In this document: positions 10,710-23,094 of the stretch, one piece after another
Position numbering within the stretch: the first letter of the stretch is position 1
Layout of the letters: each line of letters opens with the position of its first letter
Assembly: GCA_037176725.1 (NCBI GenBank)
Contig: JAZBRS010000054.1
Span: 14,650,001 to 14,714,000, forward strand
Direction of reading: 5' to 3'
DNA from: Posidonia oceanica
Lineage: Eukaryota > Streptophyta > Magnoliopsida > Alismatales > Posidoniaceae
Length of the DNA: 64,000 nt
Notes under the pieces: model-generated
What the model was told of the DNA's origin: nothing
The model's database searches: none
Seen by the model: the letters and a program-made list of their open reading frames with translations, nothing else
Position numbers and translations under genes: made by a program

Positions 10710-11339
10710 CCCGGACGGCTGAGGAAGGCTGCTCGTCTCCGTTGGGTGTGGCTGTGCAGTTGGAGGTTGCGGCGGTGCTGCGGAGGACGACGGCGGTTGG
10801 GGACGATCGACGCGAGTTACTGGTGGTCTGAGGAAGGTCAGGAACCAACCAGAAGTTGATTTGGCTGCTCAGTACCTGATTTTGGAATTTGGGTTGTCCC
10901 TGAAAATTTGGGTTTCTTTTCGATGGTGTGGCTCTCTCTGAGCTGCTGTCTCTCTTTGTGGGATCGTGGTGGGCTAAGGAAGGTGATGGGAGGCTGAGTG
11001 GAGCATGGGGTTGCTGTGGTTGCTGGAGAAGAAAAAATGGGTGCTCTGGCTGTGGATGGGCTGCTCTGTGGGAGTGCTGCTGCTGTGTGTTGTAAGTGAG
11101 TTGTGAATTGTGTTGCCTCTGGAATGTGTGTTGCGTGAGTGAGGTTTTGTTATGTGTGGAAGGCCACAGAAGATGGCAGGAGGGCATGGGCTATGGTGTG
11201 AAGGCAGAGAATTGGCTGTGGGTTGGCAGTGGATGGGGCTCTGTGTGTGAGCGGGAATTGAGGGGCATTGAGTGTTGAGGGGAAGGGTAGTAAGTGAAGG
11301 CTGTGAAGTGTGGAAGGCTGTGCATGGTGGTGCCAAGGC

Positions 11340-11650
11340 TGTGAATGGAGGATTGAAGGTTTGCAGCAGCTGAGGAGGGAAAAAAGAAAGAAGAAGAAGA
11401 AAGGTGTCGGGCTGGTTGGGAAATGAAAGGAAAAAAGAGAGAAGGAGAAGAAGTGGGCCGGACCTGGTGGAAGAAATAAAAAGAAAAAAAGAAAGAGAAA
11501 GAGAGAGAGTGTTGTGGGCTAGTGGGCTGTGGCAGAAAAAAGGGAAAAAAGGGAGGAAAAGGAGAGTGGGCTGGGCTGTGAGGAAATGAGGAAAAAAGGG
11601 AAGAAAAGTAGAAGGAAAAGAGGAAGAAAAAAGAAGGGAAAGAAAGAAGA
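11340..11650 (-). repeat. Purine-rich tract (pyrimidine-rich on the coding strand) of U3
   Basis: About 300 bp of A/G with GGAAAA and GAAAGAGAGA words. Similar tracts lie in the U3 of the other A LTRs (about 19190-19330, 19640-19920, 27060-27290, 38755-39000, 61800-62000). Core promoters of plants often carry such pyrimidine patches; a promoter role here is inference. Confidence 0.6.
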
Positions 11651-11660
11651 AAAGTGTTAG

Positions 11661-14600
11661 TGTTGACACCCCATTTTGACTGCTGGGAAGATGGTGGATC
11701 CTCTCGGAAGCTCACTCGGACCCTAGGATGGCTCTCTCTCTCTCAAACCCACCCTAAAACCTCGCCAAACCCCAAAACCTTCCTAAAACCTCCCAAAACC
11801 TTTACCCAAGCCCACCTAGGCCTTAGCCCACACTTAACCAAGGCCAAAAAACCAAAAAAACAGCCTTTGACCTCCTAGGCTCTTTGGACGCTAGCATGGG
11901 CAGCATCCTACGTTGGACGCATCCTGTGCCAGCATCCAACGAGCCCAGGACTGTAAATTGCCTTCGCCACCTCTAGCTCACTACCTGTCCTCTCCGCCGT
12001 CCTTCCCCACTTACTCATCGTCCCCTCGGCCACTTACTCTCTACTCCCGGCCATCCACTACGCGCCAAGCCAGTAACTCGGCCTACCACCGCGTCATCTC
12101 CTCCTCGACGGACTTCCCGCTCACCTCACACTCACTGCCACCACCACCTGCCACAACGACTTTGGCCACCTTCGGACATGCCCCACTAACTCGCCTGATA
12201 TCCCTCATGGCCTCCCCACTCACCACGACCTCTGCCATTGCCTGCCAAGGCCTGCCCACCTCTACCACCATTGCCAGACGACCCAACAAAACCGACTAAA
12301 CCCAACACTTCACCACAGTCCAGAGCACACCACACGGCCCCCCAAAGAATTGAGTGCCTCCCAGACCTCAAGTGAACTCTCACGATTGCTCCCCAGCCTT
12401 GAGCCACCTCTCCTGGCCTTCCCTTGCGCCTGGAGAGCTCGCCGGAGTTCAGCTGCCATCTTCTTCCTCGTCGCCGGCCGAGTGCAACAAGCCTATGCAA
12501 GCCACGACCAGGTAAGCTTTCTTCACCCCTAGCTAGCTCATGCATGTGGTAGTATGGTAGGGTGGTTTTTACATGTCTTAGCACAGCACACACACCCCCT
12601 CACCTTGGCTTTCCGGCCGCGAGGAGGAGGAGGTGGGTGGAGCAATCCACCCACCCATTTCTGGCGCTGAGCACATGGACATGCTCGTCGTCACTCACTC
12701 TTGCTTCCTAGCAAGTTTGTTTGAGGTTTTTGTCGATTTGGCCACTAACCTTGGTCGGGAAACTTCCCGACCTGTTGGATGTGCCCTGAGACAGTGTCCA
12801 ACAATCCTGCAGGTCTTTTATTTATTTTGTTTTATTTTTGCTTCTATATCGCCATGGTTTGGATGCCATTCTCTGTAGGTTTTCCCTCCATGCTTTCCAT
12901 CATATTTGCAAATGCCATGTTTGTATCATGTTTCGATCCTAGCTTGGATCCTTGTTTTTGCCTCTGGTTACTTTGCTGTCTCTCTGTGTTGGATCTTGGA
13001 ATGCACTGCGTCCTACGTTGGACGCTAGTGCATCCAGCGTCCAATGTCTCTGTTAGCTTGTATGTATTTTATTGCTTAAATGTTGCATTTATTTATGATA
13101 CATGCTTGATCTATGTTGCATGCCTTGGTTTATCCCGCTTTCAGTAGCTTGCATGCCTATTTAAGTGGTTTTTAAGCTCAGTTCTTCCTTGCAGCTTGCC
13201 ATGCTCTTCTGTGTGTTGGACGCATCTGTGCTCTGCGTCCTATGTTGGATGTAGATGTACTCTGCGTTCTATGCTTCTGTTTAGCTGCTCTTGCTTAAAT
13301 GCTTACATGATGTTGCTCTCTCCCATGCCTACTTAATCCATGCTTGCATGTTTGTGTTTAGCCCTCATACCAACTGTTGTCAAGTTTTTATGGCTTTTTA
13401 TCAGGGGTTTATGCAGGTTTTCCATGTCTTCGTCTTCCTCTGTGTTGGACGTAGGTACTACTGGTGTCCTACATAGGACGCAAGTGGTCCTTGCATCCCA
13501 CACACTGGCTGTGTCTTTCCTCTTGCATGCCTTGCAAATGCTTTCCTTTTTGGATTTTTATGTGATCCCTGTATGCATGCTTAACCCTAGCCCATTTACA
13601 GCAACTTAAATGCATGCCTTGATGTTCTCTCTATCAGTTCGCATGCATCTCTTTATGTTTCTGTCTACATCTTGTTGGACGCAGAGTGCTCCAGTGTCCT
13701 GTGTTGGACACTGTGTACTCTAGCGTCCAATACTCTGCAATGTTTAAATCTAGTTCATACTTGCACCATGCCATTAAATCTCTCCTTTGGTTGTTTCCCT
13801 TGATTGCCCAGCATGATATACATGTCTTTTGTTGCTTCATTGCATCTGCATCACATTCATACATCTAGAATGCATGTTTTCCAAAACTACATGGTTTCTG
13901 CTATCTGCCTTCTATCTATGTTGGACGCTGTCTTGTCCTGCGTCAAACATTGGACACAGGTCATTGCTGCGTCCAACACTTATAGTTGGCTGAACACTGT
14001 TTTAAAGTACTGATTTTGTTTTGCTTGTCGTTTTATGCATTTTATTGCCTCCGACACATGCTTTGACACCCGTGCATGCTGCCGGACCCCTGTTTTCGAT
14101 TTTACGCCTTGCATCGCTTGCTTTCCCATGGTTTTCCACATCGGTCTTCTTTCCCCTTTGCATGACATACGCTTGCATCGTGTGGTTTCCTCTTGGTTCA
14201 TCGAATCGGTTTTCTTTCCCTTTTGCTTGTTTTACACTCGCATCGTGTGGTTTTATTTGGCTTTGCCGCCCTTGTTTCCTTTCCCCTTTGCATGTCATAC
14301 TTGCATTGCGTGGTTTTATCGGTGTTTTGTTTTATCGCCTACATTTGCATTAAGGCAGTGATGCTTACTGCTTCTAGTTCATACAAACCAGGGTTCGTCC
14401 TGTTCGGAACACAGGTAGCGCTGCTGAGCACATAGGCTGCACGTTTAATTTCCCATTCAGGCATTTGGGCATTTAAGCATATATGGCATAGCATCCCACC
14501 CCCAGGGCGTACAGTTAAAGGCAATCATTACTGAAATTCCTACAAAATGCAAGTGATTAGCCTAGAAAGACCGACTTCTTGAGCGTGTTGGGGGTGCCTA

Positions 14601-14769
14601 ACACCGTCCCCGCACGTAATAGAAGTCCTTACCCTTTCTTTGGGCCTGCAATGACCATTTTGCCCTCGTCCTTAGCATGAGTCAATCATTTTGCATAGCA
14701 TTGCATTCATCTGCATGTTTTCTATGCTTTTCTCGATTTTTCTCGTCTTCCAATAATAGACTAGGTAGC
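11661..14769 (+). mobile_element. Family A LTR, plus strand, 3' end displaced
   Basis: Starts TGTTGACACCCCATTTTGAC. It has a GC-rich leader (11900-12505) ending in CAG|GTAAG, repeated TTGGACGC/GCGTCC words (11885-11945, 13010-13045, 13215-13275, 13440-13500, 13675-13730, 13920-13975), hairpin 1 (about 14385-14410) and hairpin 2 (14584-14616). It stops at ATAGACTAGGTAGC, about 150 bp before the expected LTR end, where a B LTR begins at 14770. It sits inside the U3 of the preceding minus-strand A LTR. Confidence 0.8.
12509..12516 (+). promoter_or_regulatory. Splice-donor-like site
   Basis: CAG|GTAAG, a close match to the donor consensus, at the boundary between GC-rich leader and AT/T-rich downstream LTR. 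Confidence 0.5.
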
Positions 14770-15848
14770 TGTGGATGTGGATTATGGGGGTGTAGATGAA
14801 GATGACGACGCTTCCACAACGTTATCAATCTTATTGTGATCGCCATTCGTCAATGGGCAGACAAGGCGCCTGGGGAGATGTAGATGATGTCGGTACTCGG
14901 CTCACTGGATCAACGGCAAGATGTCGTCCAGTGACTTCCTCGTATTACGTGAGCGTATTCCTTTCCTTCAAAACAAATAAAAATAAGAGATCTAGATAAG
15001 TTCATGTGTAGTAAATGATAATAGAAAAAAATAGAGAATAATATTAACAATTGAATCTAATACTAACCAGGGGTTGTTCCCCGCATGCATATGCTATGGG
15101 TCCTATGTTAAGGAATGCAATAATGAAATAAAAAAAGATTGGAAGAAGATACTCCCTTCACCCTCGTGCTGTATGCAGTGGAGTGAGGAAGTGGAGGCAT
15201 GGTTGGAGCTCCGGCTAGGCTCGAGATCTCAGGGATTTAGGTTTCTAGATGTAGTGATCTCTGGGATCTAGGGTTTCTCTCTTGAAGGTGGAGGCTAGGG
15301 TTTCTCTCTTTCTTTTGCTTTCTCTCTTGGCTATGAATTACCAACCCTAAAAATCTTAAAATTGCCTCCTAAACCCTAAAATTGACCACCCCCGAGCACT
15401 GACTCACAGGACCTATTTATAGGTTCATGGGACACAAGCGGCTCATAGCTAGGAAGGTTCTAGAAGGGAACTGATATTTTGGGCTAGTCGCCGCCTAGGC
15501 AGGCGACTGGCACAAATATCTCCCGAAAAAATCGTGGAAAATGCCAGGGAAACTCCACATGACCAGGTCAGCGGAGTTCACGTCAGCTAGTCACCGCATA
15601 TAGTGGCGCCTGACTGCTGCACTATTCCAAGCAACTAAAATATTTGTTTCTGATTTTAAGGGATTCTAAGGGATTGGTTTCTAACTTTTAGGAATTGGAT
15701 TAGCACATTAAAACGTGTTAAAAATCAAGATATTTATTTGAAGCCACCAAGGATTTTCTAGATTGTTCTTTGATTATTTATTTTATATGATATATGTGTT
15801 ATACCATATATTAAATGCTAGAAAATCATATAAATACCAATAACTTAC
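14770..15848 (-). mobile_element. Family B LTR fragment, minus strand
   Basis: Begins TGTGGATGTGG, the reverse of the B LTR end, and follows the solo B LTR (5765-7329) in reverse until about its position 6290. The remaining 5' part of about 525 bp is missing because a minus-strand A LTR starts at 15849. It contains the B TATA box (15413-15422) and the GTCGCC words (about 15485-15610). The preceding GTAGC resembles GTGGC of the A LTR it interrupts, so it is inserted there. Confidence 0.85.
15413..15422 (-). promoter_or_regulatory. TATA box of B LTR fragment
   Basis: CTATAAATAG on the minus strand, same place as in the other B LTRs. Confidence 0.65.
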
Positions 15849-16239
15849 TGTAACCATGCGACCGAACGGCTCGAAAGAATGAAACGAGCCGAATCGCGAG
15901 TCACGACAAAAGAAGTAATAAACGGCGAAGGCTGAAGGAAAGAAACAAAATTTGGAGTCGCCACCTAGTTTATTTGCAAAGCCGGGAGACAAGGAAAACC
16001 GAAAAGATATGAAAACAAATAAAAGAAAACAAAAGATATGACACAAGGTCAATGCGGACTAGAGATTGGGCAAGGATTCCTATTATGCATGGGGAAGGTG
16101 TTAAGCACCCCCGTGTGCCCGAAAAATCGGTCTTTCTGGGCTAATCCGCTTATTTGTGGTTAATGCTTGCAATGTTGCAATTACTGTACGCCCGAGGGCG
16201 ATATGATATGCTATGTTTGAACTCATGCTATTGCCTTTG

Positions 16240-18310
16240 AAAACATGCCTCAAATGTATGCTTAAATGCCATGCTGTATGTGGGAAAATAAATATGTATC
16301 CTATGTGTGTGCATAATGCAAGATATCCTATATGTAATGAGGATGACAATGCTGGAAATGGTGCAATGGAGTTCAATGCAAGGACATGGAGATGTAATGT
16401 ATGTAAGAATGTAAATGCAGGGACCTAAGTGTAATTCAGGGAAACTACAGGGTTTATATGCAAAGTGGGACAAAGTGTGAATGCATGCATGGGTCTATGT
16501 GCAATTTAAGTGGATGCAAGGGCTAAATGCAATTAAAATAAATGCAAAGGGGCCTAAATGCAATTATGTTAGATGTAGGGGTCTAAATATAAATTAACAC
16601 AATGTAGGGACTAAAATGTAAGATGCCATGTGTGTCAGACTAGAGTGCAGGGGCTAAAATGTAATTAGAATGAATGCATGGACTAAAATGCAATCATAGT
16701 AAATGTGAGGACTAATATGTGATTAAAATAAATACAGGGTGATTTGAATGTTTATTTAAATGATTAAATGCATGTAAATGGGCCTAAATGTAATTATGCA
16801 AGTTTACAAGATGCAAAATGATATAGATGCTTACTTAAATGATAAAATGCATGAAAATGGACCTAAATGCAAATATGCAAAGTTATTGAAATTAACTGCA
16901 AATGTTGTGAATGCAATGTGGTTGTGAAAACTATTTAAATGAAGTGCAATGTATGAAGGACCTAAAAATAATAAATAATGAAATGGTGGCTTAAATGCTA
17001 ATGCAAAATGATTCTAAAAGGATGTATTAAACAAATGTAATGCAAAATGGACTTAAATGTGATGAAACTATAATGCAAGGTTAAATGCTAATGCTATAAT
17101 ACTCTAAAAATGTAAAAATAAAGGGAATGCAATGCAATGCAAAAATGGACTTAAATGCAAATGAACTAAAATATTGTATTGAATGCCGAATGCAAAATGG
17201 ACCAAGTTGTAATTAAACTAATGTGTAGGGTTAAAATGAGAATTAAATGGAATGCATGGACCTAAATGCAAATATAACAATATGCAGGACTAAAATGTAA
17301 TGCATTAAAGTTCAGAAGGAAAGCTAAAACATGCATTGGACTTATATGCAAATGTGCTAACATGCAATAATAATTAAAAGAAATAAAATGAGATGCATGA
17401 GTAAATATGCAAATATGTTGGATGAATATGCAAATATATGCAAATATGTTAAAATGCATGATCTAAAATGTAATACCATGATATTTACAAAGGAATTATA
17501 ATGAGATGTATGGATATGCAAATATGATAAGAAGCATGATTTGAAAACTATTTACTGAAATGCAAACTAAAAGGACATGGATGCAGTAAAAATAAAAGAA
17601 GGATCTAATAGTAAAGAAAGAAAACATAATAAACACCACATATGGACCTACTTGCAATAAAAGCAAACTAACAAATTAAAAAAAACAATGTTCTGAAACT
17701 CTAAAATGAATTAAACAAATTAAACAAGATCTGATTGTAAATAAACTAAACATAAAGGACTAAACTGTAAAAGTTAAAAAGAAAATTAAATAGAAAGCTA
17801 ACATGGACTAGACCTGCATGCAATAAAAAATAAACTTACAGATAAAAAGATAAAATAACAAAATTAAATAAATAAAAATATACCTAGGCTAGACCTGCAT
17901 GTAAATAAACAAAACTACAAGACTAAAAGTTAATAAGATAAATAATAAAAAAACGAGGATTAAATGATATCTGATACTGTACAGGACTCAACTGCAAATA
18001 AAGTATTTTTTGGGTAATATGATTCAAACAGAGATTTCAATAAAACTTATCAACAGATTGGACTAATGAGTAAATAAAACATATTTTTGGGCTTTTTAAC
18101 AATGCAATATGGTTTTAAAATGAATTTAAATAAAACTTAATCAGTTGACTAGACTTATGTGAGAATACAACATATTTTTGGGTTTTGTTTCAATGTATAT
18201 GGTTTTAAAAAAGAAATTAAATGAAATTCAACTACTGACTGGACCTAAACGTAATAAAATAAACTTAAAAGAACTGAATGCAATGTAATGGTAAACTTAA
18301 TAAGTTAAAA
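16240..18310 (-). repeat. Expanded GCAT-word region
   Basis: About 2 kb of degenerate GGACCTAAATGCAAT-type units, roughly twice as long as in the first LTR and decayed to A-rich sequence after about 17580. No gene is seen in it. Confidence 0.7.
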
Positions 18311-19605
18311 CAAAATGAAGCAAAACCTAACTAATGGTAATAAAAAAAAGGTGGATGAACAGTGCTGGTGGCCGCAGCTCGCCGGGGGAGGCTCTGTCCG
18401 GTGCTCCAGGGGGGCGATGCGGCATGGGCGGTGCTCGGGGAGGCTTGGTGCGGACCGGTGGAGGCGCAGTGAGGCTCGGCGGGGGTCGGCGGAGTGGCGG
18501 GCGGCATGACGCGGTGCTGCGCGATGTTGCATCGGCGGCCGGCGCCGAGGAAGAAGGCAACTCCGGCGAGGTGCTGGCGGCGCACTAGGGCTTGAAACGC
18601 GAAAAAAAATATATGGGGAGGAAGAGGGGAGCGAGGCGGTGCTAGGGGGAGGTTCGGTTACCTATTGGAGTGCGCGGGGACGTCCGGTGAGCTCGTGGAA
18701 GTTCTGTGGTTTTTCTGGTTTTTTCCTTCTCTCTGTCTGTGGCTCTCACTAGCGATGGCCCTTGCAGGTGGGTTCGTGGTGGCTTGGTGGAGATGGCCGG
18801 AGGTTCGTGGAGGCTAAGGGAAGGTAGTGGTTGCTGTGTCGGTGTGGGTAGTTGCTGGAGTTGGGTTGCTACTATGTGGGAAGAAGGAAGAAAAGAGTGG
18901 GTCTTCGGGTTTGTGGGTGGTTCTCTGGTTGCTTGGATGGATTTTGGGGTGTTGGGAGGAGAATGGGAGGCTGAGTGTGATGCCAGATAGCTTGGGAGAG
19001 GCGTTCCAGTGGAGGTCGGGTGAGTGTGAATTCTATCTTGTTGATGACCAAGAGGTGGCTGTTATCGCTTGGAGTGAAGGCCAAGGGGCTGTTGGTGTGG
19101 GAGGAGTTAAGGGGGCTTGGTGTAACGGCAAGGTGGAGGGGCACTGGACGGTCATGGCTGTTGGTGGGTGAGGTGTGAGTGGGAAGAGGAAGGAGGAATC
19201 GGGCTGTTGGGAAAAGTAGAGAAAAAAAGATGAGAAAATAAAAGGGAGAAGAAGGAGAATGGAAGAAAAAAGAGAAAGAGAAAAAAAAAGAAAGGAGGGA
19301 GGAAAAAGAAAAATAAAAAGGGAATAGAATTTGGGTTTGGGATTAAGGTTTGAATGAGATTAGGTTTTGATTTTGGAATGAGATTAGAAATGGGAAATTA
19401 GAATTTGGGATTCTAGGTTTAAATGGGATTAGGTCTTGATTTTAGTTTTGAGATTTGATTTAAATGGTATTTAGAATGGGGTATGGATTTGGATTAGGAT
19501 TTTGAGGTTTAGGGTTTTGGAATTGGGTTTGGAAGTGGGCTTCCTAGGGTTTTGTGAATCCTAGGGTTTAGGTTTTTTTGGTTTTGGATTTGGTTTTGGT
19601 TGGAG

Positions 19606-19630
19606 TTTAGGGTTTAGGGTTTAGGGTTTA
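19606..19630 (+). repeat. Short telomere-like array (TTTAGGG)3
   Basis: Three perfect plant telomere units in a row, within 700 bp of U3 sequence where TAGGGTTT (telo-box) words are frequent. It is too short and too far inside an LTR to be a telomere. Confidence 0.8.
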
Positions 19631-20256
19631 GTGTGGAAAAAGGAAAAGAAAGAAAGAAAGAGAGAGGGAAAGAAAGAAAGAAAGGATGGGAGAAAGAAAG
19701 AAAGAAGGGAAGGGAAGAAAAGAAATTAAAGATCAAATAACATGGGATAAAATAAAATAAAGATAAAATAAAGGGAAGAAAGGAGAATAAGTGGGGAGGA
19801 GCAAGAATAGGGTGGGCCCATTGGAAAGCAAGAAAAGAGGGGAGAAAGAGGAGAAAAGAAGGAGAAAGAGAAGAAGAATAAAGAGAAGAGAGAAAAGGAT
19901 AATGAGGAGAGATAGGAAGGATAATGGCCTAAATTTGGAGGGATTTTGTGTGAGTGTGTGACCTAGGGTTTCTAGGGTTTGACCTAAGGTTTAATCTAGG
20001 GTTTTCTATGATTTTAAGTGGGATTTTTGAAGGGTTTTGGAAGGATTTAGGGTTTAGGTTTGAGATGGGTTTTGGTTTAGGGTTTTGAGGGGATTTTAGG
20101 ATAGTTTTACTTAGGTTTTCTATGGTTTTTGGATGATTTTTGGGGTTGAAGAAAGGATGGGTTTTCCTAGGATTTTTGGATGGTTTTTTGGGTTAGGGTT
20201 TTGAAGCCACCTGAGAAGAGCCAATTAACCTGAAGCCAAAAAATAGAGTGTCTATA

Positions 20257-20559
20257 GATGGCCCTCCTTGAGCGAGGTCAAACGGAGTGAGACCGTGGCT
20301 CATGGTTGATAAGACACCCCACCTGACGCTGGTGAGAGCCAGATGTTACTGTTGGCGTGAGTCACTTATTCGGCGGATACACCGAAAATCATGACCCATT
20401 GCCATAATGCAAATGCTGATGTAAATGCTAGGATGCAATGCTGATGATATGCTGGTGCTCATATGCGCTGAACTCCGCTGGGGGTGCACGAGCGATGCAT
20501 GTGTATGTGATACTGATGTAAGATAATGTGATGCTGATGTAAGATGATGCGATGCTGGT
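20257..20559 (-). other. Polypurine tract and 3' UTR of the outer A element
   Basis: The minus strand shows an AAGGAGGGCCA tract (20259-20269) against the LTR. The adjoining region matches 30016-30160 of the 26-kb element (words GAGCGAGGTCAA, GGCGTGAGTCA, ATCATGAC), so both elements share a conserved 3' UTR. After about 20400 it becomes GATGC/AATGC-rich. Confidence 0.75.
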
Positions 20560-20671
20560 AATGAGGATCACTGAGCCGGTAGCTCCAAACGAAAACAAAG
20601 ATAAGGATTGCCGAGCCGATAGCTTGAGGTGGAACAAGAATGTAAAGATCACCGAGCCGGCAGCTCGAGGT
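20560..20671 (-). repeat. 42-bp minisatellite, left part
   Basis: About 2.5 decayed units with GAGCCGGTAGCTC and AAAGAT words. The array is cut at GAGGT (20667-20671) by the 26-kb element and goes on at 46962. Confidence 0.85.
20667..20671. repeat. Target duplication GAGGT (left) of the 26-kb element
   Basis: GAGGT here pairs with GAGGC at 46962-46966, one mismatch in five. The word is part of every 42-bp unit (CTCGAGGC), so the mismatch may be later mutation. Confidence 0.75.
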
Positions 20672-21609
20672 TGTAGTAATCCTGAATTCTGATCGTCCAT
20701 GCACGATGCCAAAGCTCACGTGCACCGATCAAAATAAGCTCACTATATACGGCAGGATCCGAGGGAAGAAACTCGACTCGGAAACGCTGGCAAAAAGAAG
20801 AAAAAGAAAATGATAAGACAAATTGGAGTCGCCACCAGGTCTATTTAATTGGGAGACTAGGAAAACCGAGGGTAATGCATGAAAAGACATGCAAAATCGG
20901 ATGCAAAGAGGGGGCAAAGGGATGCGATGCGACACAATGCAATGCTATGCTATGCTAAGCTATGACTCGAGCCTAGGATAAAGGAAAGGTCGATGCGGGC
21001 CAAGAGAAAGGGCAAGGACTTCTGTTACGCACGAGGAAGGTGTTAGGCACCCCCGATACGTCCGAGAGTCGGTCTTTCTTAGGCAATCTCGCGCTCTAAT
21101 GCAGGAAAATGCTAGCCTAATGCCTAAATGCAACGAATGTCTTCTTACCATGCACGGGAAATAAACGTGCTATCTATGTGCTCAGCAATGCTACTAGTGT
21201 TCCGAGCTAGGCGAACCCTAGCTTGTGAGAACTCCTATGCAGTAAGCATCGTAGCCCTAATGCAAATGTAGGCGATAAAACAAAACTGTAGGGAAAACCA
21301 GGCAATGCAAATGACATGCAAGGGATAAAGCAAAAGCAGGCACAGAAAACGATGCGAGAGCACAGGAAACAATGCAAAAGCACGGAAAACAATGCAAGCA
21401 CGGGAAACGATGCAAAGGTGCAAAAAACAATGTAAAGGCATGAAAAACAAGGCAAAAGCACGGAAAATGATGCAAAGGCCAAGTGCGAAAATCAAAACAG
21501 GGGTCGGGTTGCATGCATAGGGGGTTGCGGCAGGCATAAGAAGCGATAAAACATGGAAAACGGCGAATGAAACCAAATCGGCGTTTTTAAAATAGGATTC
21601 AGCCAATTG

Positions 21610-23030
21610 CAAGTGTTGGACATTAGCAACTTAGGCGTCCAACGTTGGACACTGGCATTGCTAGCGTCCAACACTTGCTGAAGGTGAACAGCATGCAGGT
21701 TTTTTAAAAAAGGATGCATTCTAGCTATATGGAGGCAAAACAGATGCAGAAATGCAATAGAACTAGTGCATGACATGCAGGGCTAACATGGCAACCAGAT
21801 AGAAACAGATTCAGAGCAAGGGGCAAGCTAAGATCAAGAACCAAAGCAAGCAGGGTGTTGGATGCCCGTGAGCATGGCGTCCAACGTTAGACGCCAGAGA
21901 GGCAGGCGTCCAACGTTAGACGGTAGAGAGGCAGGCGTCCAACACAGGCCAGAGGAAAACAAGACAAAAAAGCACACAAATGACAAATAAAAATTAGGAG
22001 CATGCATTTGGGCTACTGGAGACAAGCAGAAGGTAGACAAGCAAGCATGGATCACACAGAAAATCAAAAAACTCACCATCTGCAACATGTGCCAGGCATA
22101 AAGCTCAACGAGAGCGTTGGGCGCGAGCTAAACGAGCGTCTAATGTTAGACGCCTGGAACAACAGCGTACAACGCCCTGGGAGGCACAAACACACAAGAA
22201 CTTGCATAAAAAAAGGCATACAATCTAAAGAAGTTGAAGAACAATTGCTATGAAGGCTAAGCAACCATATAAACGCAGGAATCATGCAAGCAAATGGATC
22301 AGAGCAACATGCAAACACCTAAAAGCAAAGCAGAAGAGCAGGAACGTTAGATACTGGTGACAGCAGCGTCCAACATTGGATGCTGAAGCCCCCGACGTCC
22401 AACGCCTGCAACATGCAAACTCACCTGCACAAAGGGGGAGCTCAGCTCTAAACCCCACTTAACAAACATACAAACTACTGATGGCATGCCAGATCAAAGA
22501 GGAGCATTCATAGCAAGCATATAATCCAAGGAAAGCAAGAAAGGAAGAACATGCATAGGAATAAAAGATAAAAAAGCTAAGAAAAATAGCATGCAACTCA
22601 AGAGGACATTAGCAATCCTAAGCATGGTTGCCATAAGGGCCAGGCATCTCTAAGCATACATGGATCATGCATAAACCTCGAAAAGAAGCAAGATGCAAGC
22701 ATGGTAACTAAATAGAGCAAGCAGACATGTTGGACGCTAGATAAACCAGCGTCCAACGTTGGACGCGGCTCACCCAGGCATCCAACGCAGGCAAACAGCA
22801 GAAGAACTTAGAGCATGCAAAAAGGATTCAAGCAATGATCAAAACAAAAGGGAAGCATGGCATAGCATCTGCAAACATGTAAGGAAGGCATACAGCATGG
22901 ATTCACAAGAGAGCAAGCAATAGCAAAGCATGGCAAACTTCAAAGCAAGAGCAAAGCAAATAGGGAGTTGGACGCTGGCTACTGCCGCGTCCAACGTTGG
23001 ACGCACCAGACTGGGCGTCCAACACACTGA
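21610..23030. repeat. Clusters of the CGTCCAACGTTGGACG palindrome
   Basis: Clusters at about 21620-21680, 21855-21945, 22100-22175, 22345-22405, 22730-22790 and 22965-23025, with a seventh in the other LTR piece at 29730-29825. Each has inverted words TTGGACGCT ... AGCGTCC, often fused head to head as the 18-bp palindrome GCGTCCAACGTTGGACGC. The sister LTR has them at matching places (44430-44500 through 46670-46755). Confidence 0.8.
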
Positions 23031-23089
23031 ACATCCTTCCAGCCAAGCGAGGCAGCCGAATGGATCCAAAACATCAAACAAACTTGCTA

Positions 23090-23094
23090 GCAAG
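23090..23094. repeat. Target duplication GCAAG (left)
   Basis: GCAAG precedes the 5.86-kb solo LTR and recurs at 28950-28954. The sister LTR has a single GCAAG at the same point (about 45885), confirming the empty site. Confidence 0.95.

Larger units (their letters stand above)
8296..11660 (-). mobile_element. Family A LTR, minus strand, 5' end missing
   Basis: Starts with TGTAGTAACCC, the reverse of the LTR end CTACA, and shows all A LTR parts in reverse: U5 TGGCGACTC word (about 8448-8460), hairpin 2 (8607-8640), hairpin 1 (about 8810-8840), GCAT-word region (about 9220-10150), GC-rich leader (about 10240-10850) with a donor-like site (10702-10709), and a purine-rich U3 (11340-11650). The last 100 or so bases of U3 are absent because another A LTR starts at 11661. 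Open frames in it are low complexity. Confidence 0.8.
15849..20256 (-). mobile_element. 3' LTR of the outer A element (4.4 kb)
   Basis: Starts TGTAACC and ends (reverse of the LTR start) with GAGTGTCTATA, directly before the polypurine tract. Parts in minus order: U5 word TGGCGACTC (about 15956-15966), hairpin 2 (16085-16118), a very long GCAT-word region (16240-18310), GC-rich leader (18360-18600) ending at a donor-like site (about 18655-18664), and a U3 with purine-rich tracts and many TAGGGTTT words (19330-20220). It lacks the TTGGACGC palindromes of the other subtype. Confidence 0.85.

Noticed and set aside
19606..19630. Interstitial telomere
   Set aside because: Only three perfect units, placed within an LTR U3 that is rich in single telo-box words.
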